In this document: positions 19,879 to 27,447 of the stretch, piece by piece | Numbering within the stretch: position 1 is the stretch's first letter | How the letters are laid out: the number at the start of each line of letters is the position of its first letter | Source of the DNA: CAYRPN01 sp964426135 | GTDB taxonomy: Bacteria > Planctomycetota > Phycisphaerae > Phycisphaerales > Phycisphaeraceae | Assembly (NCBI GenBank): GCA_964426135.1 | Contig: CAYRPN010000075.1 | Coordinates: forward strand, 1 to 27,497 | Direction: 5' to 3' | DNA length: 27,497 nt | Notes under the pieces: generated by a model | Told to the model about the DNA's origin: nothing | Seen by the model: only the letters and a program-made list of their open reading frames with translations | Databases searched by the model: none | Program-made: the position numbers and the translations under genes

Positions 19879-19999
19879 GGTGGCTGGGGTCGAGTCCGCG
19901 AGACCCCGGCACGATGACAAAGATGTTGACCGAGCGAAACCGCCATCACGTTGTCAGTCGCCTCTGCCGGGGTCTCGCAAAGCCTCGACCCCAGCCACC
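19879..19999. repeat. Inverted-repeat element between trxB and purA
   Basis: Arms at 19879-19920 and 19951-19999 match in inverted orientation: ggtggctggggtcgag, then gcgagaccccggca, then tgacaa, with short differences between these blocks. The central spacer is 30 nt. No ORF is convincing in the 338-nt gap; a TACACT box (about 20077-20082) may be the purA -10, without a good -35. Confidence 0.88.
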
Positions 20000-20111
20000 A
20001 GGATTTCAAGAGCGCCCACGACCCAGCGGCGGGGACGCTTCGTGACGCGGACCACGTTTCGCGGCGTTCTGCTACACTCTTTCGGTTTGCCCCCGCTCGA
20101 AGGAAATCACG

Positions 20112-21494
20112 ATGTCCATGACCGTCCAACCCGCTCCCGGCGCCTCCTCCGCGCCGGCCGATCCGCTCGAACGCCTCGCGCTGAAGGGCCACACCATCGT
20201 TGCCGGCCTGCAGTGGGGCGATGAAGGCAAGGGCAAGATCGTCGACCTGCTCGCTCGCCGGTACGACATCATCGTCCGCTACAACGGCGGCGCCAACGCC
20301 GGCCACAGCGTGCAGGTGGGCGACGAGCGCTTCGCCCTGCACCTGATTCCCTCGGGCATCCTCTACGCCACCAAGATCAACGTGATCGGCAACGGTGTCG
20401 TCGTCGATCCGGAAAAAGTCATCGACGAAGTGACCAAGCTCCGCGCCCGCGGCGTCGTCATCGGCAGCAACCTGCGCATCAGCGATCGCGCCCACGTCGT
20501 GTTCCCCTATCACAAGATTCAGGACAATCTTTTCGAGGCCGCCATCGCCAAAGCGCAGGGCAGCGCCGGCAAGATCGGCACGACCGGGCGCGGCATCGGC
20601 CCCTGCTACGCCGACAAAGCCACGCGCACCACCGGCATCCGCATGGGGGAACTTCTCGATGCCGACCGCTTCCGCGATCGCCTGGCGACGATTGTCACCG
20701 TGAAGAACGCCATGCTCGGCGGCATCGCGGCAAGTTGCGGCGAAGCGTTCACGCCTTTCGATGCGAAGAAACTGGCCGACGAATTCCTCGCCTTCGGCCA
20801 CACGCTGCACGATCATGTCTGCGACACCACGCAGTTACTGCACGAATCGATGGCCGCCGGCAGGCAGATTCTTTTTGAAGGCGCCAACGCCGCGCTGCTC
20901 GACATCGATCACGGCACCTATCCGTATGTCACCAGCAGCAACTGCTCCAGTCTGGGCGTCGCCCCCGGCACCGCCGTGCCCGGCGCGCGGATTACCAACA
21001 CGATCGGCATCATGAAGGCATACCAGACCCGCGTCGGCGGCGGGCCCATGCCGACGGAACTTTTCGACGAGACCGGCCAGCGCATCCGCGAAGTCGGTCG
21101 GGAGTATGGCACCACCACCGGCCGGCCAAGGCGCTGCGGCTGGCTGGACTTGATGAGCGTGAAATACACCGCCATGATCAGCGGCGTCACCGCCATCGGC
21201 CTGATGCTCTTCGACGTCCTGGCCGGCTTGGACAAGCTGAAAGTCTGCGTGGGCTATCGCGGCAAGAACGGACAGACGCTCAAGTATTTCCCCGCCGAGG
21301 CCAGTACACTCGCCGAGGTGGAGCCTGTCTACCACGAAGTCCCCGGCTTCAGCGAAAGCATCCGCGACTGTCGCCGCTTCGACGACCTGCCCAAGAGCGC
21401 CCGCGATTACGTCAAACTCATCGAGGAATTCGTCGGCGTGCCGGTGCGGATCATCAGCGTGGGGCCAAGCCGGGATCAGACGCTGGTGCGGTGA
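20112..21494 (+). CDS. purA: Adenylosuccinate synthetase
   Basis: It catalyses GTP-dependent joining of IMP and aspartate to adenylosuccinate, the first committed step from IMP to AMP. The 460-residue product has the signature QWGDEGKGK (catalytic Asp37, P-loop 36-42), NGGANAGH (His65, proton relay), GTTGRGIGPCYADKA, the ANAALLDIDHGTYPYVTSSN block, and TTTGRPRRCGWLD near the C-terminus. An N-terminal extension of about 24 residues, rich in Ala/Pro, precedes the first strand compared with E. coli. An aaggaa Shine-Dalgarno supports ATG 20112. It converges with the MFS gene at a gap of 35 nt, with no visible terminator between. Confidence 0.97.
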   Translation: MSMTVQPAPGASSAPADPLERLALKGHTIVAGLQWGDEGKGKIVDLLARRYDIIVRYNGGANAGHSVQVGDERFALHLIPSGILYATKINVIGNGVVVDPEKVIDEVTKLRARGVVIGSNLRISDRAHVVFPYHKIQDNLFEAAIAKAQGSAGKIGTTGRGIGPCYADKATRTTGIRMGELLDADRFRDRLATIVTVKNAMLGGIAASCGEAFTPFDAKKLADEFLAFGHTLHDHVCDTTQLLHESMAAGRQILFEGANAALLDIDHGTYPYVTSSNCSSLGVAPGTAVPGARITNTIGIMKAYQTRVGGGPMPTELFDETGQRIREVGREYGTTTGRPRRCGWLDLMSVKYTAMISGVTAIGLMLFDVLAGLDKLKVCVGYRGKNGQTLKYFPAEASTLAEVEPVYHEVPGFSESIRDCRRFDDLPKSARDYVKLIEEFVGVPVRIISVGPSRDQTLVR

Positions 21495-21529
21495 GGTACT
21501 GATGAGGTCGCGCAGCAATCACCATCGCG

Positions 21530-23041
21530 TCACTCCGGCAGCGGCTGATCTTTTGTCTCCCGCGCGAACAGCAGCGTGACGACGCCGATGAGGAATACGG
21601 CTGACATCGACATGCCCGCGTAGCGCCAGTTCAGCGGCGCGGGGTAGTCCTTGCCGGTGAACACGTACCGGGTCAGCAGGCCGAAGATGGTGGGGCCGAA
21701 CGCCGCGACGTAGCGACCGACGTTGTAACAGAAGGAAGTGCCGGTGCTGCGCAGATAGGTGGGGAACAGTTCCGGGAAGTAAATGGCGTAAAGCGCAAAG
21801 AGTGCTAGCTGGAAGAATCCCATCAGCGGCAGCATCCAGAAATCCGACGGCCCACTGAGTTTCCAGAACACGAGGAACGTTGTCACCATCGCCATCAGGT
21901 ACGCCAGCAGGAACGCCGGCTTGCGGCCAAACTTCTGCGCGAGCCATCCGAAGGAATACATGCCCGCCGCGGCTCCGACCTGCTGAAGCAGGAGCGTCAT
22001 GCTCTGCCAGAAGGTGAGTTTGCCGCTGATTTTGCCCTCCATCTCCTTGGCGATGACTTCCTGATCTTCCGTAAGCTTGGTGCGATTCTCTTTGGGCGTC
22101 AGTTCCTTTTCCCAGGTGAAAAGTTGCTCGAGCGTTGCCTTGCGACCGGCGTCGGTGGTCGTGGCCAGTTCGGCGTCGAAGAAATCCTTGGCGACGCCTT
22201 GTCGGAAGACCACGCGAGTCAGGTCGCCGCTGAAGAATCCGATGCCCCACAGGCCGACGACACCGGGAATCGCCAGGAACAGCCCGACGATCGCCGCCCG
22301 TCGCCAGCGCGGGTCGGCGAAGAGCACGCGGTAGGAGCCTCGCTTTTTCTGGACCTCGCCGCCGGCCGTCTGCTGCCAGCGCTCAGGCTCCTTGAGTTTG
22401 CGACGGATGACCAGTGCGAGCAGTGCCGGCAGGGCACCGATCACAAACATGATGCGCCATGCGCTGATGCCTTGCGCTTCCAGGGGTGCCAGGCCCCAGC
22501 CGATCAGCGCTGCTGAGATATTGCCGATCGCCGAAAGCGCCTGAAGCAGGCTCAGTGCCCTGGCTCTGGCGGCCTCGGGCATCACTTCCGCGACCAGGGC
22601 GACGCCCACCGCGAATTCACCGCCGACGCCCAGGCCCGTCAGGAACCGATAGGCCATGAAGTCCCAAACCGACACGGACAGGGCACTGAGTCCGGTGCAG
22701 ACCGAGTAGACGAGGATGGTGATCATCATCGTCTTCGCGCGGCCGATGCGGTCGCCCAGGGCACCGAAGAGCAGGCCGCCGGTGGCCCAGCCGAGGATGA
22801 ACACACTGGTGGAGTAGCCGCCCCATTCAGCCACTTTGGGATCACCGGCGGGCACGCCGAGCAGATCGCGCATGGCGGTCGGCCTGGCCAGGGTGAAAAG
22901 CTGCTGATCGAGGCAGTCAAACAGCCAGCCCAGCGCGGCGACGGTGAGCACGAACCAGTGGTACCGCGTCATCGAACTCCACCACGGTCCCTTGGAGGCG
23001 AGCGCCGGTTTTTCCGTTTTCAGTTCGTCGAAGCCATGCAT
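21530..23041 (-). CDS. MFS transporter (sugar/metabolite-proton symporter type)
   Basis: A 503-residue major facilitator with 12 likely membrane helices. The signature GALGDRIGRAKTM (93-105) is the loop 2-3 motif, RFLTGLGVGGEFAVGVALVAE (132-152) is typical of the metabolite:H+ symporter and sugar porter branches, and LAQKFGRKPAF (367-377) is the second-half counterpart of loop 2-3. An unusual hydrophilic stretch of about 70 residues (273-345, rich in Lys/Glu/Thr) separates helices 7 and 8. The substrate is unknown. I start at ATG 23041, behind aagga, rather than at the upstream in-frame start 23467, because the extension runs through dispersed repeats. The gene stands alone. Confidence 0.88.
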   Translation of the reverse strand: MHGFDELKTEKPALASKGPWWSSMTRYHWFVLTVAALGWLFDCLDQQLFTLARPTAMRDLLGVPAGDPKVAEWGGYSTSVFILGWATGGLLFGALGDRIGRAKTMMITILVYSVCTGLSALSVSVWDFMAYRFLTGLGVGGEFAVGVALVAEVMPEAARARALSLLQALSAIGNISAALIGWGLAPLEAQGISAWRIMFVIGALPALLALVIRRKLKEPERWQQTAGGEVQKKRGSYRVLFADPRWRRAAIVGLFLAIPGVVGLWGIGFFSGDLTRVVFRQGVAKDFFDAELATTTDAGRKATLEQLFTWEKELTPKENRTKLTEDQEVIAKEMEGKISGKLTFWQSMTLLLQQVGAAAGMYSFGWLAQKFGRKPAFLLAYLMAMVTTFLVFWKLSGPSDFWMLPLMGFFQLALFALYAIYFPELFPTYLRSTGTSFCYNVGRYVAAFGPTIFGLLTRYVFTGKDYPAPLNWRYAGMSMSAVFLIGVVTLLFARETKDQPLPE

Positions 23042-23251
23042 GAGGTGGGTTCCTTGGGCAAGCAGTCTCGCGAAGCCGCGCAGCATCGCTGGGCAGACCA
23101 TACGCTTGCGTAGAGAACCACAAGGTAGCAATTTGTCCGCCCGTGTGGAATAGCTTGATCGAAGGAGATGGGATGGACTGCGTGCCGCCTGGTCCCAGTG
23201 GCCTACGCTTCGCTCGCTAAGGAGTTGTGCAGGAACTACTCCGCAGCTTGC

Positions 23252-23337
23252 GTAGGGTGCGTCAAGGCTCGGCGCGGACGCACCATCGGTCATCGGAAGC
23301 CCAACCGGTGCGTCCGCGCGGACTTGACGCACCCTAC
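23252..23337. repeat. Inverted-repeat element, GTAGGGTGCGTC family, copy 1
   Basis: Arms at 23252-23284 and 23307-23337 share gtagggtgcgtcaag at the outer end and cgcggacgcacc at the inner end, with a short mismatch between them and a 22-nt loop. A second copy with the same arms lies at 26103-26344. It is intergenic, upstream of the MFS gene. Confidence 0.9.
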
Positions 23338-23370
23338 TCAGATGCGGCTTTGATCTTGCACGGCTCCTAA

Positions 23371-23495
23371 CGAACGGGACCGAAATGAGTTCCTGATTTA
23401 GCCGGCGGGCTTGCCCGCCCAGACGCCCTCGGCGGGCAAGCCCGCCGGCTAAATGGGGGACCGCCAATTCGCCAAGTTATTCCGGCCCCGTTCCT
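23371..23495. repeat. Long perfect hairpin element, GGCGGGCAAGCCCGCC family
   Basis: A perfect 23-bp inverted repeat (23397-23419 and 23431-23453) with an 11-nt loop. Outside it, gaacgggaccgaaat and a diverged reverse complement (near 23480-23495) extend the symmetry. A half-copy occurs at 18679. It lies 12 nt downstream of the HPr stop and could end its transcription, but no clear U-run is present. Confidence 0.88.
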
Positions 23496-23507
23496 AAGCG
23501 CGCACTT

Positions 23508-23792
23508 TTACTCTTCGTCAAACTTGCGTTCGACAAGCTCGCGCAGGGCGTCGAGTGCTTTCTGGGCATCGTCGCCCTTGGCGCGGACGAGCAGTTGGGT
23601 GCCCTGCGTGGCGGCGAGCATCATCATCTGCATGATGGATTTGCCGTCGACTTCCTGATTGCCTTTGAGGACGCGGACGTCGGCTCCGAAGCCGTTGGCG
23701 ACATCGACAAACGCCATCGCAGGCCGGGCGTGGAGTCCCAGCCGGTTCTGAATGGTGATCGGAGATTGAAGCCAGTCGACGTTGGATTCCAC
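23508..23792 (-). CDS. HPr-family phosphocarrier protein
   Basis: A 94-residue HPr domain. The active-site block is NRLGLHARPA, with His21 as the expected phosphorylation site receiving phosphate from enzyme I. The regulatory-serine block is DGKSIMQMMMLAA (Ser52), followed by GTQLLVRAKGDDAQKALDAL. The start is GTG 23792. The leader is pyrimidine-rich heptad repeat with no Shine-Dalgarno, so the start is less certain than the domain. Together with the EIIA protein 276 nt upstream on the same strand, it suggests a regulatory (nitrogen-type) PTS; enzyme I and sugar permease domains are not in the window. Confidence 0.93.
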   Translation of the reverse strand: MESNVDWLQSPITIQNRLGLHARPAMAFVDVANGFGADVRVLKGNQEVDGKSIMQMMMLAATQGTQLLVRAKGDDAQKALDALRELVERKFDEE

Positions 23793-23811
23793 AGCGGAGC
23801 TCGGAGGAGGG

Positions 23812-23860
23812 GGACAAGGGACAGGGGACAGGGGACAGGGGACAAAAGTCAGAAGTCAGG
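23812..23860. repeat. Heptamer tandem repeat in the HPr leader
   Basis: About four units of ggggaca (period 7) are followed by variants (aaaagtc, agaagtc). On the minus strand this gives a tgtcccc-repeat ending about 20 nt before the HPr start. Unlike the other tracts, no inverted partner is visible nearby. The 276-nt gap 23793-24068 holds no convincing gene. Confidence 0.8.
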
Positions 23861-24068
23861 CGTGGGGAGTCGGCGATGATGGTGTGCCGGTGCTCGTTTG
23901 AGCAATCCCCGGATTGCCACCCGCCAACACGAACGCGATATACGTTGTCGGCTCCCTTGCAGTTCGGTTTGAGTGGGGCGAGAAAAAAAGAGCGATGGGG
24001 ATCGCTTTCGCTTCGCCTCCGCGCTGGTTTCGGGCGATCGTCACTGCCGCGCCGGCGACTTCGTCCGA

Positions 24069-24545
24069 TCAACTGGCCAACTGCTGGTTATCGGCTTCGT
24101 GGAGCAGTTCCTTCACTTCCTCGACCGTGGTGGCTTGGCGGAGGAAGCGGCGGAAGGTGTCCTTCTGGAGGTTGGAGAAAATATTCTCCATCGCCTGCAG
24201 ATGATCGTCGGGCTTGTTGATGGGGCTTAAGAGCAGCACGATGGAATAGACCGGCGCCTTGTCCAAGGCGTTGAAATCCACGCCTTTCTGGCTGACGCCG
24301 ATGCCCGCCGCCATCTTGCGGATCTTCGCGTGCTTGACGTGCGGCACCGCCACGCCCTTGCCGAAACCGGTCGACCCTTTCTTTTCGCGGTCGAGGATCA
24401 GCTTGATCAGTTCCTCGCGGATGGCCGCATCGCAGCAGCCGGCGGCGATCAGGGCGTCGATCATCTCGTGGATCACTTCGTCGCGTTCGGTATTGCGCAA
24501 CTGGGGAACAATGGCTTTGGCGTTGATGAAATCACTCAGTTTCAT
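24069..24545 (-). CDS. ptsN: PTS EIIA protein, PtsN (EIIA-Ntr) / fructose type
   Basis: A 158-residue single-domain EIIA of the mannitol/fructose/Ntr class. The phosphorylation motif is GVAVPHVKH with active His69, preceded by REKKGSTGFGKG. Downstream are VLLLSPINKPDDHLQAMENIFSNL-type elements typical of the fold. No EIIB or EIIC domain is attached, which favours a regulatory PtsN role over sugar uptake. It would accept phosphate from the HPr encoded downstream. ATG 24545 follows a strong promoter by about 36 nt. The symbol is by family resemblance. Confidence 0.9.
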   Translation of the reverse strand: MKLSDFINAKAIVPQLRNTERDEVIHEMIDALIAAGCCDAAIREELIKLILDREKKGSTGFGKGVAVPHVKHAKIRKMAAGIGVSQKGVDFNALDKAPVYSIVLLLSPINKPDDHLQAMENIFSNLQKDTFRRFLRQATTVEEVKELLHEADNQQLAS

Positions 24546-24580
24546 GGGCGGTCTCGAAGGCGGGCGGAGCGGTCGGGGAT

Positions 24581-24609
24581 ATCAGACAGGATCATGAGGG
24601 GAATGTCAA
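24581..24609 (-). promoter_or_regulatory. Sigma70-type promoter of the EIIA gene
   Basis: The minus strand reads TTGACA (24604-24609, consensus), a 17-nt spacer, and TCTGAT (24581-24586, four of six matches). It lies about 36 nt upstream of ATG 24545, and may also drive HPr. Confidence 0.7.
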
Positions 24610-24640
24610 CGTGACGGAGGGGACGGAGGGATCGAGTCGA

Positions 24641-24937
24641 AGGAGCATGAACAAGAGGGGAGCGAGGATGAGTAGGAGTTAGGAGCACGAGAAGGAGGGG
24701 GAGCGAGGATGAGTAGGAGTTAGGAGCACGAACAAGAGGGGAGCGAGGATGAGTAGGAGTTAGGAGCACGAGTAGGAGGGGATCGAGTATGAGTAGGAGT
24801 ACGAGTATGAGTAGGAACTAACGAGCCATTCTGAGTCATTTCCTATTCCCACTCCTACTCATACTCCTACTCATACTCATTCCGCATTCGGATTCCTAAT
24901 CCTAATCCCAATCCCAATCCAAATCCTAATCCCAATC
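24641..24937. repeat. Tandem 40-bp repeats with inverted partner and hexamer tract
   Basis: Four direct copies of a 40-bp purine-rich unit (aggagcacga, acaagagggg, agcgaggatg, agtaggagtt) start near 24641, 24681, 24722 and 24762. The last decays into gagtatgagtagga units. After about 26 nt comes the reverse complement (24841-24880, actcctactcatactc type). A degenerate hexamer tract (cctaat/cccaat, about 24893-24937) follows. It lies between the EIIA promoter and the DUF502 stop; no gene is present in this 452-nt gap. Confidence 0.9.
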
Positions 24938-24997
24938 TCTCCTCATTTCGGTCAAGGCACTTCGTCCGCGCCCGCAACCCGTCGAAACATCGCCGCC

Positions 24998-26002
24998 TCA
25001 TCGTCTCCCGCCTCGGCCCGCCGCACTGGTGCGAACTTCAATCGGTTCCACCACTTTCACCACAACATCGATGGCGTCGTCCGTCGCAACAGGCTTCTGC
25101 TCGAGTTCCGCCGGGCTGACCACGCCGCCGCTGACCACGCGTTTGAGCGCCTCGTCGATGGACAGCGGCAGGTCGATGATTTCGTCCGCCGGCACCACGA
25201 TGGCGTAGCCCGTTCCCATCGGCGTGCTGGGCAGATAGACCGTCAGGCAGGGCTTGCCCGCCGCCTTGTCGATCGCCGGGAACGAGCCGCCCGTCACCAG
25301 CGCCAGCGACCACATGCCCTTGCGCGGATATTCCACCGCCACGACGCGTTTGAAGTGGATCTTTTTGTCTTTGGGCCCGAAGAAAAAATCGGTGAGCTGC
25401 TTCATCGCCGGGTACAGGCTGCGGATGAAGGGCACGCGCGCCAGCATGCTTTCGCCGCGCTGGTAGAGCTTGTGCCCGACGTAGCTGCCGAGGATGCCGC
25501 CCGCCAGGTAGATGATCACGATCGCGACGACGACGCCGATCAGGTCGAGCGGGTAGCTGCTTTGCCGCCAGAGGGTGAGCAGCTTGTCCTTGCGGGTCTG
25601 ATAGTGCAGATAGCCGCCCTGGTCCCAGCGTTCGATCCACGATGCCCGCGCTTCGGGCGTCATGCTGTTGATCTCGCGCAGCCGCTCGTCGTGCGGCAGC
25701 CGGCTGATCACGGTGTCGAACGACATCCGGTCCATCAGGTTCTTGCGGTTGCGGGCATCGAGGCTGTTGAGGTATTGCAGTTGCTCCTCAATGTTCGCGC
25801 TGGGATAGCTCGTCACCCGCAGCACCGCGTTGCGGATGCCCTGGTTGATCGGCTCAGCCACCGTGTCGTTGAGAAAGTTGTAACCGGCGATGATGACCCA
25901 GATCGTCAGCACGCTGGGCATGACGATCGCCATGCCGCGAAGAAAGAAGCGCCGGAAATTCTGCCGGAATGACTCGTCGGATTGGTGGGAATCGATGGGC
26001 AT
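24998..26002 (-). CDS. DUF502-family membrane protein with enlarged loop
   Basis: A 334-residue protein. Helix 1 (about 22-45, GMAIVMPSVLTIWVIIAG) and helix 2 (about 152-176, LIGVVVAIVIIYLAGGILGSYVG), then VPFIRSLYPAMKQLTDFF, VVAVEYPRKGMWSLALVTG, VYLPSTPMGTGYAIVVP and ALKRVVSGGV, are the ordered landmarks of DUF502 (PF04367), a bacterial and plant membrane family of unclear function. The loop between helices is about 105 residues against roughly 20-30 in typical members, and is charged and helical. ATG 26002 is chosen; a GTG three codons earlier (26011) is equally possible. No Shine-Dalgarno is seen. Confidence 0.87.
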   Translation of the reverse strand: MPIDSHQSDESFRQNFRRFFLRGMAIVMPSVLTIWVIIAGYNFLNDTVAEPINQGIRNAVLRVTSYPSANIEEQLQYLNSLDARNRKNLMDRMSFDTVISRLPHDERLREINSMTPEARASWIERWDQGGYLHYQTRKDKLLTLWRQSSYPLDLIGVVVAIVIIYLAGGILGSYVGHKLYQRGESMLARVPFIRSLYPAMKQLTDFFFGPKDKKIHFKRVVAVEYPRKGMWSLALVTGGSFPAIDKAAGKPCLTVYLPSTPMGTGYAIVVPADEIIDLPLSIDEALKRVVSGGVVSPAELEQKPVATDDAIDVVVKVVEPIEVRTSAAGRGGRR

Positions 26003-26102
26003 GGGCGGCACAGAAAATCAAAGGCATCGCGAGCCACGTTAGCATACGGGGCATCGCTGCGCGGCGTCAAAGAGATGGGGTGCAAAGGGCACGGGCCATC
26101 GG

Positions 26103-26344
26103 GTAGGGTGCGTCAAGGCTCGGCGCGGACGCACCAAAGGGACCTCTGAAAAACCCAATCCGATTGAATCAGGAAAGCAGGAAAGCAGGAACGGAGGAAA
26201 GAAAACGCTGTGTTGTCCAGCTCTTTTTCTACTTTTCTGCTTTCCTGGCTTTTGATCGTATTGATGATCGCGGGGTTAATCAGAGATCACCAAAGTCATC
26301 GAGAGACTCAAGATGGTGCGTCCGCGCGGACTTGACGCACCCTA
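26103..26344. repeat. Inverted-repeat element, GTAGGGTGCGTC family, copy 2 with expanded loop
   Basis: The arms (26103-26135 and 26314-26344) are essentially identical to those at 23252-23337, but the loop is 178 nt instead of 22. The loop contains an octamer repeat pair (26170-26249). No gene is visible in this 380-nt gap between the DUF502 and phosphoesterase genes. Confidence 0.92.
26170..26249. repeat. Inverted pair of octamer repeats nested in the element at 26103
   Basis: Units of caggaaag (period 8) occupy 26170-26201. The reverse complement, cttttctgctttcctgg, is at 26232-26248 after a spacer of about 30 nt. Confidence 0.85.
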
Positions 26345-26382
26345 CGCCGATCCGGCAACGTGTCCGCCAAACGCCAGCGCAC

Positions 26383-27363
26383 TTATCCCGCCAGCCCCGC
26401 CAGCGGCACCAGTGCGTCCACCAGTTTGTCCATGTCGTAACGAAGCCCCAGGTCCAGGTCGAGCACCATGCCGTGCTCGTGATTCGATGCCAAGACCAGC
26501 AGCGAGCGATTGATCAGCTCGTATCCCATCTCCGCCGGCTGATGGCCGACGACGAACAATTCCACGCCCAGCTTCTGCGCCAGTGTTTCACAAAGCGTCT
26601 GTGTCTGGTATCGGCCCCAGACCAGCACATATCCCGCGCCGCCCGGCTCCAGGTCCGCGTCCGTCGGCTCGCGGTCCAGCACCGCCACGTCGAACTTGTC
26701 CAGCTTGTTGTCGCTGGGCAGGCTGTGCGCAAAGAAAAGGCCGCGCTGCGAACGGATCGCCAGCGGATAGCTGCGCACGAACCGCCGGACGGATTCCGTC
26801 ACCTCCGGCGAGCGCGGGCCGTAGATGTAATCCACTCCCTGGTTGAATGCCTGCACGACGTTGATGCTGTCCTTGAGTATGCCGTCGCCGCGGTACTGCG
26901 CCAGTTCGTGGTTCGATTGCAGCAAATGCACCTGATTCGGAAACGCCACCTTCAACGCCGCGATCTTGGCGAGCATGCGCACCGACATGTCGCAGCCGTT
27001 GATCAGCGAATCGCCGTGGACGACTTCGTGCAGGATCACGTGGTTGTTCGGGCTGGCTTCCAGGTCGGCGAAGCGGACGATCTTCGAGAGGTTCGGGCCG
27101 TGATCATGCAGATCCCCGGTCATGATGAGGCGACCGCGGGCAGGCAGGTGAATGGTCGAACCTTTGCGCAGCGGCGAGCGCAGGTTCTGCTCGGCGGCGC
27201 GATCGAATAGCTCGCAGGCGACATCGGCGTCGCGGATGTCCAGCCCCATCCAAGGCTGGGCGCAGGGCACAATGTCCAGCGTGTGCGGGCGAGGCTCGGG
27301 CGCGGCGGGCGGCGGAGCGGGCGAGTCGGTTGGAACCGGTTTCATCGTGGACGGATCGGTCAT
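26383..27363 (-). CDS. Calcineurin-like metallophosphoesterase
   Basis: A 326-residue protein with the ordered motifs of the metallophosphoesterase superfamily: GDLHDHG (Asp84, His86), HGDSLINGCD (Asp118), SNHE (Asn151, His152), FFAHS (His213) and VVGHQP (His274). The second motif lacks the usual GD-x-x-D-R-G form and the third reads SNHE for GNHE, so the metal site is a variant. The Pro-rich N-terminus (8-27) is probably disordered, with no signal peptide, so it is likely cytoplasmic. The substrate is unknown; protein or nucleotide phosphatase activity are both possible. ATG 27363 is the first start; ATG 27345 (MKPVP) is an alternative. Confidence 0.85.
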   Translation of the reverse strand: MTDPSTMKPVPTDSPAPPPAAPEPRPHTLDIVPCAQPWMGLDIRDADVACELFDRAAEQNLRSPLRKGSTIHLPARGRLIMTGDLHDHGPNLSKIVRFADLEASPNNHVILHEVVHGDSLINGCDMSVRMLAKIAALKVAFPNQVHLLQSNHELAQYRGDGILKDSINVVQAFNQGVDYIYGPRSPEVTESVRRFVRSYPLAIRSQRGLFFAHSLPSDNKLDKFDVAVLDREPTDADLEPGGAGYVLVWGRYQTQTLCETLAQKLGVELFVVGHQPAEMGYELINRSLLVLASNHEHGMVLDLDLGLRYDMDKLVDALVPLAGLAG

Positions 27364-27447
27364 GAGCGCATGATATCCCGGAACGAGGCGGAGGGAGGCG
27401 GAAAGTGCAGCGCGAGACGGGAAGTGAAAATTGCAGAGTGAAAACAG

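Noticed and set aside
21495..21529. Terminator between purA and the MFS gene
   Set aside because: The 35-nt gap contains no stable hairpin with a T-run on either strand.
26164..27210. 348-codon plus-strand frame over the phosphoesterase
   Set aside because: It starts inside repeats and runs through the antisense of a gene with clear motifs.
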